A stretch of DNA of 8,084 nt from assembly GCA_043810285.1 (NCBI GenBank), contig JBDROH010000004.1:1-8084 (forward strand), given 5' to 3'. Of this stretch, positions 1 through 5,346 are shown one piece after another (positions within the stretch are counted from its first letter, which is position 1; each line of letters begins with the position of its first letter). The position numbers and the translations under genes are program-made. This DNA is from JAGVXH01 sp043810285 (GTDB lineage Archaea > Nanobdellota > Nanobdellia > Pacearchaeales > GW2011-AR1). The notes beneath the pieces were generated by a model. It did no database searches and was not told the origin of the DNA. It saw nothing but the letters and a program-made list of their open reading frames with translations.

Positions 1-61
1 CAAAACATTTTATTCCTTTTAATATGAGTGTTGATTTTTCAATTATCTTGACCCTTTTCAT
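1..61 (-). CDS. Partial CDS, N-terminal end of an unidentified protein leaving the left edge
   Basis: An ATG on the minus strand at 61-59 opens a frame that stays open to the window edge, giving about 20 residues that begin MKRVKIIEKS and end near GIKCF. The basic, lysine-rich start suggests a cytosolic protein, but the fragment is too short to name. The start is supported by context: a strong TATA-like box (81-92) with a purine-rich BRE behind it on the minus strand is centred 25.5 bases upstream, the same spacing as the other genes here, so the transcript is probably leaderless. A 19-base palindrome fills the interval between TATA box and ATG, suggesting repression and possibly autoregulation. 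The evidence is start context plus a short open frame, so the call is moderate. Confidence 0.5.
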   Translation of the reverse strand, partial: MKRVKIIEKSTLILKGIKCF

Positions 62-80
62 ACTTATCTATTAGATAGGT
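62..80. promoter_or_regulatory. Candidate operator: 19-bp palindrome between TATA box and start codon
   Basis: The plus strand reads ACTTATCTATTAGATAGGT. The inner half-sites TATCTA and TAGATA are perfect inverted repeats around a single central T. The outer AC/GT pairs also match, leaving one mismatched pair. On the minus strand it begins directly after the TATA box and ends one base before the ATG at 61, so a bound dimer would cover the transcription start. This is a classic site for an archaeal repressor; the regulator is unknown. Confidence 0.5.
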
Positions 81-98
81 TATATTTATAAATCTTTT
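81..98 (-). promoter_or_regulatory. BRE/TATA promoter of the left-edge minus-strand gene
   Basis: Read on the minus strand, AAAAGA (98-93) is followed by TTTATAAATATA (92-81), a good match to an archaeal BRE plus TATA box. Its centre is 25.5 bases from the ATG at 61, so transcription should start at or very near the start codon. The box is nearly symmetrical and could also fire to the right, but no supported gene begins at the matching distance on the plus strand. Confidence 0.6.
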
Positions 99-197
99 GG
101 AGTAATTTAGAAGTAATTAATCATGTGCGGAGATACTGAAAAATCTTTGCGTATTTCTTCAGATTATGTTCCAAAAAGATGTAGTAACGAATTTATT

Positions 198-212
198 AAA
201 AAAATTTAAATA
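198..212 (+). promoter_or_regulatory. BRE/TATA promoter of the large surface protein gene
   Basis: An A-run (198-204) followed by TTTAAATA (205-212) fits an archaeal BRE plus TATA box. Its centre lies 25.5 bases before the ATG at 234, which predicts a leaderless transcript and favours that ATG over the in-frame TTG at 222. Confidence 0.6.
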
Positions 213-233
213 GGGTGTTGGTTGTTTAATCTT

Positions 234-3140
234 ATGAGGAAAAGAGATATTGTAGCAAGAGGGATGCTTTTGATTTTTGTTGGTCTTATGTTTACAGTTT
301 TATTTTATCTTTCTGGGATTTTAAACTTGAGAGGTATTACTGGCTTTGCTGTTTTTGAATCTAGTAATCAGTCAATTTTTGATGAGGGAGATTATACAAA
401 TACGATATGGAATGGAAGTGCTGTTGTTTTAGCGGGAGAAAATTTAACTGGAACTTATACTTCTAAAGTTTTTGATGCTAGTAGCAAGGCGAGTTGGAAT
501 AATTTGACTTCTGTCTATAACGAACCTAACTTAGAAGTTTTATTTGCAGTGGACGGTTCAGGAGGAGTTTATTCTTCTTTAGATTTAGGCGCTAATTGGA
601 TTAAGATAAATGATAGTTATGGAGGAGGAGTTTATACCGCTGATATGGCCGAAGATAAAAATAGTAATTTGTATATCTTACTTAATCAACAAGTTTACAA
701 ATCAACAGATTTAGGAATTACTTGGATTGTAATAAATGGAGATTTTAATCCGGATGACGGTAATAATGGGCTGGTTATTGATTCAGATAGCAATAATTTT
801 TTGTATATTGTTGATGGAAGTGGAGATGTTTGGAAATCTACTGATGCCGGAATTAGTTTTTCTAATGTTGGAGATTTTAATGGAGGGAGTTCTAGTAATG
901 CCAAAGGAATTGCAGTGAATTTTTCCGATTCTATCTTTATTTCTGATGCTGATGATGATGTTTGGGTTTCAACAGATTCAGGAGTTACATGGATTCATCA
1001 GACAATTAATTATGGAGGAACACTTATAGATGACATGGATTCAGATTCAAATAGTTACCTGTATATTTTATCCAATAGGGATATTTATCAATCTACTGAT
1101 GCCGGAATTACGTGGGTTAAGATAAATGATTTGTTTAGTGACGATCAAGATGGATTAACAATTATGGTTGATAGTGAGGATAACATTTTTATTATTGATC
1201 CTTCCGGAGATGTTTGGAAATCTACTGATGCCGGAATTAGTTTTTCTAATATTGGAGATTTTAATGCAGGAGCTACCACTAATAATAAAGGGTTTACTTC
1301 TATGTTGAAGAATACTAATCTTACTTATCAAGTTAGGAATTGTTCTTCTTTTGATTGTTCTGATGGAATTTGGAAAGGTGTTGATTTGAATAACATAAAT
1401 TTAATTGGACAATATTTCCAATATAAAGTGACTTTTTCAAGTCCTGATGTGAGTGTCACTCCTTTACTTAAAAGTGTTTCAATAGATTATGAATTGGTAA
1501 ATATTGCTCCTACAATGACTATTATCTCCCCACAACAAGGTGCGACTTATGGTGATAATGAATCTTTAACCTTGAATTTTATTGCTTTTGACACTGACGA
1601 TAATCTAGAATCTTGTTGGTATAATATTAATGGAGGGTCTAATGTTGTTCTTCCAAGTTGTGCGAATACAAGTTTTGATGTTCCGAGTAGTGGAGATTAC
1701 AATTTAACTATTTATGCAAATGATAGTCAGGGAGAAGAGTCAGAAGATAGTGTAAGTTTTAGTGTTGAGGTTGGAGCTCCGACGATTATTTTAAGTTCTC
1801 CTATTGATGTTTATTTTAATAATGGCGAGAATATTTCTTTTGATTATATTCCTACAGATATAGATTTAGATTCTTGTGAGTTATGGGGTAATTTTAATGG
1901 GAGTTTTGCATTGAATCAAATAGCTTATTCTCCTACAAATGGAGTTGTTAATAATTTTATTTTAAATTTGAGTGATGGCGATTATTTGTGGAGTGTAAGA
2001 TGTAATGATTCTATTGGAAATTCGGCGTTTAACGGAAATAAAACATTTTATGTAGATGGTGTGAATCCTAGTGTAAGTATCAGTGAGCCAGCTGGGCGAA
2101 AGACTTTGAGAACTGGAATACCATTAAGTTTTAGTGTTTTGGATAATCATCTAGATAGTTGTTGGTATAATGTTTATCGTGGGGAAAGTATGGAGATTGT
2201 AAATACTTCGGTAAATTGTTCTGGTTCAGCTACTTTCAATGTTACAATTGATGCGGACTTTGTATTAAATTTTTATGCTAATGATTCTGCTGGAAATTTG
2301 AATGTTACTAATTCTATATTTAGTGTTGATATCTCAATACCCGCTAGTCCTTCTGTTCCCTCTAGTGAAGAAGGTGGTGGAGGTGGTGGAGGATATTTTT
2401 CTTCGTCAACTATAATGAATTTAGAATTAACTCCTATAGAAGCTATAATGTATCTTGGAGAAGAAAAATCTTTGGAACTCATCGTTAAAAATAATGGAGT
2501 AAGGTCGGTGAATAAGTGTAAATTAAAAACTTCTGAAGAACAGAAATTGTGGTTTTCTTCTACAGACATTAAGAATATTGCATCTGGGGAAATTGTGGAA
2601 TTTGGTTTTATACTAACTCTTCCTATAGATTCAAAAAATCTAGAACTCTCCTTGGAATGTTTAGAAGGTAGCGAATCGGTTCCATTGGATCTAGTATTTG
2701 TTAAACCTAGTTTAGTTATAGAATTTTCAGAAATTGTATTAAAAAGTAGTAATGAAATTTTGATTAAATATCTAGCTGAATCAGAATTTGATTTGGTTTC
2801 GAGTTTGGTTTTTTCAGCTTATTCTGATAAGGAGAAAGTAGCCGAGCAGATGCAGGAGATTAGATTGGTAGGAGGGGAGTCGGTTGATAAAGAAGTTATT
2901 ATTGAAATTAAGGATGGTATTCCTTCAGGGTTATTGAAACTATCTGTTATTAATCAGGGAGAAGAGAAGCCATTGGTTGAGAGTTCTATTATATACGATT
3001 CAAATATTATTTCTGGTTTTGCAGTAGATGGTATTGTAGATAGTGATATTTCTTATGTAGTGATAATAATTTTAGTTTTTTTGGTTTTTGCAATAGTGAT
3101 TATAAGAAGGATAGTTAAAAATCGACAAAAAAAGAGGTAA
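234..3140 (+). CDS. Large membrane-anchored surface protein: BNR/Asp-box propeller plus Ig-like domains
   Basis: Predicted cell-surface protein, probably adhesive or envelope-structural; no catalytic site was recognised. Residues are counted from the in-frame TTG at 222. ATG 234 (residue 5) is preferred because the TATA box is 25.5 bases upstream. A basic N-terminus leads into a membrane segment (about 14-32), then GITGFAV. Six Asp-box motifs (S-x-D-x-G-x-x-W/F) have their Ser at 119, 161, 206, 250, 291 and 334, making a propeller. The strands around it (77-100 and 366-424) look like the two halves of one beta-sandwich. Three Ig-like domains follow (about 428-517, 519-613, 615-705) with paired cysteines C465/C480, C552/C594 and C647/C666. 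Next come a seven-glycine linker (718-724), two further beta domains (about 731-825, 828-925), ISGFAV (930-935), a second membrane segment (944-962) and a basic tail. Many N-x-S/T sequons suggest glycosylation. It is not a known named protein. Confidence 0.85.
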   Translation: MRKRDIVARGMLLIFVGLMFTVLFYLSGILNLRGITGFAVFESSNQSIFDEGDYTNTIWNGSAVVLAGENLTGTYTSKVFDASSKASWNNLTSVYNEPNLEVLFAVDGSGGVYSSLDLGANWIKINDSYGGGVYTADMAEDKNSNLYILLNQQVYKSTDLGITWIVINGDFNPDDGNNGLVIDSDSNNFLYIVDGSGDVWKSTDAGISFSNVGDFNGGSSSNAKGIAVNFSDSIFISDADDDVWVSTDSGVTWIHQTINYGGTLIDDMDSDSNSYLYILSNRDIYQSTDAGITWVKINDLFSDDQDGLTIMVDSEDNIFIIDPSGDVWKSTDAGISFSNIGDFNAGATTNNKGFTSMLKNTNLTYQVRNCSSFDCSDGIWKGVDLNNINLIGQYFQYKVTFSSPDVSVTPLLKSVSIDYELVNIAPTMTIISPQQGATYGDNESLTLNFIAFDTDDNLESCWYNINGGSNVVLPSCANTSFDVPSSGDYNLTIYANDSQGEESEDSVSFSVEVGAPTIILSSPIDVYFNNGENISFDYIPTDIDLDSCELWGNFNGSFALNQIAYSPTNGVVNNFILNLSDGDYLWSVRCNDSIGNSAFNGNKTFYVDGVNPSVSISEPAGRKTLRTGIPLSFSVLDNHLDSCWYNVYRGESMEIVNTSVNCSGSATFNVTIDADFVLNFYANDSAGNLNVTNSIFSVDISIPASPSVPSSEEGGGGGGGYFSSSTIMNLELTPIEAIMYLGEEKSLELIVKNNGVRSVNKCKLKTSEEQKLWFSSTDIKNIASGEIVEFGFILTLPIDSKNLELSLECLEGSESVPLDLVFVKPSLVIEFSEIVLKSSNEILIKYLAESEFDLVSSLVFSAYSDKEKVAEQMQEIRLVGGESVDKEVIIEIKDGIPSGLLKLSVINQGEEKPLVESSIIYDSNIISGFAVDGIVDSDISYVVIIILVFLVFAIVIIRRIVKNRQKKR
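822..882 (+). repeat. 61-bp intragenic repeat, copy 1 (Asp-box of blade 3)
   Basis: This stretch codes for the end of blade 3, from GDVW through the KSTDAGISF Asp-box to GDFN. It matches 1206-1266 at 60 of 61 positions; the only difference is G versus A in the codon giving V or I. The copies are 384 bases (128 codons) apart, the length of a three-blade unit. Confidence 0.9.
1206..1266 (+). repeat. 61-bp intragenic repeat, copy 2 (Asp-box of blade 6)
   Basis: Second copy of the element at 822-882, coding for the Asp-box of blade 6. A 21-base core shared by both copies (835-855 and 1219-1239) also occurs exactly at 1090-1110 in blade 5. This points to recent duplication or gene conversion among the blades. 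Confidence 0.9.
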
Positions 3141-3174
3141 TATTTTACATATAATTGTAGTATAAATTTTAAAG

Positions 3175-3190
3175 TAGAAACTTATTTATA
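3175..3190 (+). promoter_or_regulatory. BRE/TATA promoter of the bactofilin-like gene
   Basis: TATTTATA (3183-3190), preceded by purine-rich TAGAAACT, is centred 25.5 bases before the ATG at 3212. No Shine-Dalgarno sequence precedes that ATG. The element lies in the 71-bp gap after the surface protein gene, so this gene is probably transcribed on its own and leaderless. Confidence 0.55.
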
Positions 3191-3211
3191 CTAGGTTTAC
3201 ATTAATTATAT

Positions 3212-3529
3212 ATGGATAATCCTATTGAAATTAATGATGAATTGAAGGGTAATTTGGAGTTGAAGGATTCGGAAGTTGCGGTTATCCATGGAATGGTTTG
3301 TGGAGATGTTTTTGTTAGAGGGAGTTCTACTTTGATATTACATGGGATTATTAGGGGGAACGTAGTTGTAGAAGGGCAAGGAACATTTTTCCTTCATGGA
3401 ATGGTTTATGGAGATGTTACAAATAATGGGGGAATTATAAAACATTACGGGATGATTAAGGGAAGATTAAACAAATTTTCTGGAGAAACGGTTGTTCGTT
3501 CAAGGGCGATTGTTTGTGAAAGCGAGTAG
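3212..3529 (+). CDS. Small bactofilin-like beta-solenoid protein
   Basis: The 105-residue protein consists almost wholly of an 17-18-residue repeat with the pattern H-G-[MI]-[VI]-x-G-[DN]-V. The HG pairs are at 26-27, 44-45 and 62-63, with YG at 79-80; the following glycines are at 31, 49, 67 and 84. This periodicity is that of the right-handed beta-helix of bactofilins (polymer-forming cytoskeletal proteins) and related short proteins with a V-x-N-x-G-G-type turn, seen here at 69-74. There is no signal peptide or membrane segment, so it is likely cytosolic and may self-assemble into filaments or a scaffold. It is at the short end of the bactofilin family. Start chosen from the TATA spacing. 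It lies downstream of the surface protein, but its own promoter argues against a strict operon. Family assignment rests on repeat pattern only. Confidence 0.7.
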   Translation: MDNPIEINDELKGNLELKDSEVAVIHGMVCGDVFVRGSSTLILHGIIRGNVVVEGQGTFFLHGMVYGDVTNNGGIIKHYGMIKGRLNKFSGETVVRSRAIVCESE

Positions 3530-3576
3530 TAATCCAAAAGTTTTAAAAACTAACATTCTTAAGTAATTTTATCAGG

Positions 3577-3605
3577 CTCCCGATTTCGGTCGGGAGTTCG
3601 ATCCC
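3577..3605. other. GC-rich hairpin in the convergent intergenic gap
   Basis: CTCCCGA (3577-3583) pairs perfectly with TCGGGAG (3590-3596) across a six-base loop. The 3' arm can instead pair in a second hairpin, GGGA (3592-3595) with TCCC (3602-3605), around GTTCGA. The element stands out as GC-rich in AT-rich surroundings and sits between two convergent stop codons (3529 and 3612). It could act as a bidirectional transcript end, although neither side has a clean U-run directly after it. It also resembles a tRNA T-arm in sequence. Confidence 0.45.
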
Positions 3606-3611
3606 TTAATT

Positions 3612-4088
3612 TTAAAAGAATTTCGTTGAGATAAATAGTCCTACAAAATAGGTAATCACGATTACGATTGTCGTTATTAAGAGATGTTCTATTATGATTC
3701 TTAGAGGTCTTTCGTTCCGCATTTTTGCTAAAAAGTAGTTGAATACTACTAAGAGGAGAAATCCCCATATGAGATTTATTTTTATTGCGAGAGATAAATT
3801 GAAGAATATTAAGGGGATTATGAATGAAGAAGACACTAAAAGTTTTGTGAAGAAGGTTGCAATTGTTGATTCCCATATAACTTTTTGTCCGTTTCGATGA
3901 CGAGATTCTTCGGAGATATGGATTCCTAAAGCATCTGAAAAGGCATCTGCGATAGCGATGGTTAGAATACCTCCAATAACTACTAATTTTATCCCGGTTC
4001 CAACATTTAGTCCAACCATTAGACCTAATGTTGTAATTATTCCAGATGTTATTCCGAAACTTACACCCGTTTTTATCGACTCTCTCAT
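3612..4088 (-). CDS. Minimal VIT1/CCC1-like membrane protein (putative metal transporter)
   Basis: A 158-residue, five-helix membrane protein: about 8-27, 33-53, 76-97, 104-121 and 130-154. The first two helices carry the VIT1/CCC1 signature layout: G-x-x-x-G-x-x-T-T near residues 12-20, then I-A-D-A-F-S-D-A-L-G (46-55) and H-I-S-E-E-S (57-62). Known VIT1/CCC1 proteins move Fe2+ or Mn2+ across membranes by proton exchange. This one is shorter than the usual 220-250 residues because the cytosolic metal-binding hairpin between helices 2 and 3 is cut to about 20 residues (58-75). The Asp usual in the first-helix D-G motif appears to be Ser15, and the Glu of the G-E-Y motif appears to be Ile56, so its substrate and mechanism may differ. 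It has its own TATA box, and an 18-bp palindrome lies upstream. Confidence 0.7.
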   Translation of the reverse strand: MRESIKTGVSFGITSGIITTLGLMVGLNVGTGIKLVVIGGILTIAIADAFSDALGIHISEESRHRNGQKVIWESTIATFFTKLLVSSSFIIPLIFFNLSLAIKINLIWGFLLLVVFNYFLAKMRNERPLRIIIEHLLITTIVIVITYFVGLFISTKFF

Positions 4089-4108
4089 GGAGTTTTATGT
4101 CTAAGAAG

Positions 4109-4122
4109 TTTATAAGTTTTGT
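4109..4122 (-). promoter_or_regulatory. BRE/TATA promoter of the VIT1-like gene
   Basis: On the minus strand, AACAAAA-type sequence (about 4122-4117) is followed by CTTATAAA (4116-4109). The box is centred 24.5 bases before the ATG at 4088, and no Shine-Dalgarno sequence is seen. It lies in the 44-bp gap behind the truD stop codon. Confidence 0.55.
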
Positions 4123-4130
4123 TAGTTTTA

Positions 4131-4148
4131 TTTTAGTCTAGACTAAAA
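4131..4148. promoter_or_regulatory. Perfect 18-bp palindrome: candidate operator or terminator stem
   Basis: The sequence TTTTAGTCTAGACTAAAA equals its own reverse complement. It spans the truD stop codon (4133-4135) and lies 43-60 bases upstream of the VIT1-like start, just behind that gene's TATA/BRE. Its TTTAG-N6-CTAAA form recalls DtxR/MntR-type metal-repressor boxes, which would suit a metal transporter. As RNA it could instead fold into a seven-pair stem with a CTAG loop at the end of the truD transcript. Confidence 0.5.
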
Positions 4149-5311
4149 AAATTTTCTAAGAAAGTTGTTGCATAAACTCCGCTTGGAAGAGTAAACTCAA
4201 GAATTATTTTTTTGGAGTTGGAAAATTTTTCGTCTTCAGCTGTTTCAACTTTTAAATCTTTTACTTCTGTTATCGCTTTTCGGAACGAGCCTTTGATTCG
4301 AAGGTAGGGAATTTCTCGAATGTCGAAATCTTCTAGTTTTAGGTCGTGGTCTGCAAGAACTTTTTGTTCTATTTCTCCGAGGCGTCCATTAAAGAATCTT
4401 GTTTTGTATCCCATTAGCAAACAGCTTTTTTGACCTTCCTTTGTGAAATCCATCCTTTCTTCTAGTGCTTGTTCTAATATGTCATTGAAGATTTTGCTCT
4501 GAACTGAGTGAATGAACATTAAAATGTTTTTTCGTTCTGCTTTTTTTATTGCTCCTAAAAAATCCTCAGGATTTTTTGTTAGATAAAATAAGATTTGTTT
4601 TTCAAGTTTAAGATAGGGGGGAAAGTATTTTTCCGCGGCGGAGAAGTCTTTTTCCTGTTTCAATTTTTTTCTTGCAGATATTACTTCTGATTGCTCGTTT
4701 CCGACATCTGTTAAAATTGTCCAAACAGCTTCGTCGAATTTTCTTTTGAGAATTAATTTTCCTATTTTAACATTGTTTCCCCTTAGTGAGCCGAATCGTT
4801 GAGTTCCGAAGTAATTTGGGAACCAGTTTTTTTTACGAATTGATGAAGAAATTTTTATTGCTTCTTTTTTGTCGATGTCTCTTAAAGTTATTTTGAAATG
4901 GTTTGCTTCGAGATAGCCCATTTTAATTTTTCGTTTATTCCATTTGAAATTTTTAAGGATAATATTTGGGTGATGAAATGTTTTTATTTTTTCAATGTTT
5001 GGTTGAAAGATTGAGATTCTTTGTGAGGTCCATGCTTTTTTGTCTTTTGTTCCGGCGTACCCTATTGCATCAACACCCTTACCGATTAGTCTTGCTAATT
5101 CTTTGATTGCCTGAAGATGGTCGATATTCTGTTTTTCCATTTCGCACCAGAGAAATTCTCGAGGATTGTTTAAATCTAAACCAGTTAAATCAGGAGTTAA
5201 GTTTTGAGTAAATTCCTTAGAAATTTTGCAAATCCAGTTATCTCCAATTTCTTCGACTATAAAATCTTCAACCTGGAATTTTATTTTTGCAGGAGTTACT
5301 GTTTCTTTCAT
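4133..5311 (-). CDS. truD: tRNA pseudouridine(13) synthase TruD (Pus7 family)
   Basis: Converts uridine to pseudouridine in tRNA, classically U13, acting in the cytosol. The 392-residue length is normal for archaeal TruD. Diagnostic motifs are in the expected order: GYAGTKDKKAWTSQ (84-97) with the likely catalytic Asp at 90; NYFGTQRFG (166-174), the second TruD motif, followed by a TruD insertion region from about 180 to 260; and the C-terminal strand LPSGVYATTFLENFF (375-389) that closes the active site. No truncation or frameshift is visible. Start ATG 5311 is supported by a TATA box centred 25.5 bases upstream in a gap of only 29 bases. It follows the 453-residue membrane protein gene but appears to be transcribed separately, and the neighbours give no functional link. 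The product call is firm; exact tRNA targets are inferred from the family. Confidence 0.95.
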   Translation of the reverse strand: MKETVTPAKIKFQVEDFIVEEIGDNWICKISKEFTQNLTPDLTGLDLNNPREFLWCEMEKQNIDHLQAIKELARLIGKGVDAIGYAGTKDKKAWTSQRISIFQPNIEKIKTFHHPNIILKNFKWNKRKIKMGYLEANHFKITLRDIDKKEAIKISSSIRKKNWFPNYFGTQRFGSLRGNNVKIGKLILKRKFDEAVWTILTDVGNEQSEVISARKKLKQEKDFSAAEKYFPPYLKLEKQILFYLTKNPEDFLGAIKKAERKNILMFIHSVQSKIFNDILEQALEERMDFTKEGQKSCLLMGYKTRFFNGRLGEIEQKVLADHDLKLEDFDIREIPYLRIKGSFRKAITEVKDLKVETAEDEKFSNSKKIILEFTLPSGVYATTFLENFFSLD

Positions 5312-5332
5312 ATATTCAGAAGAAAATTAGAG

Positions 5333-5346
5333 TATAAAAATTAGTT
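5333..5346 (-). promoter_or_regulatory. TATA promoter of truD, overlapping the upstream stop codon
   Basis: Minus-strand TTTTTATA (5340-5333) is centred 25.5 bases before the truD ATG at 5311. The BRE position (5346-5341, AACTAA) overlaps the stop codon of the preceding gene, so the promoter is squeezed into a 29-base gap. The same T-run could also serve as the end signal of the preceding transcript. Confidence 0.5.

Noticed and set aside
222..233. TTG at 222 as start of the large surface protein, with GGGTG just upstream
   Set aside because: The TATA box at 205-212 would put the transcript start near 234, leaving no room for a ribosome site or the TTG in the transcript. The ATG at 234 matches the pattern of all other genes.
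2273..2569. 98-codon open frame on the minus strand with a polyproline run
   Set aside because: It is the antisense of the surface protein; the prolines mirror its polyglycine codons. It has no promoter or start context.
3571..3611. Possible tRNA 3' half or split tRNA gene around GAGTTCGATCCC
   Set aside because: With TTCGATC as the T-loop, the five-pair T-stem would be GGGAG against CCTTA, which does not pair. No 5' half, D-arm or anticodon arm lies upstream, where sequence runs back into a coding region. Kept only as a remnant hypothesis.
3559..3876. 105-codon minus-strand frame partly overlapping the VIT1-like gene
   Set aside because: It lies in a different frame inside a well-supported membrane protein gene, has no TATA box at the usual spacing and shows no coherent domain.
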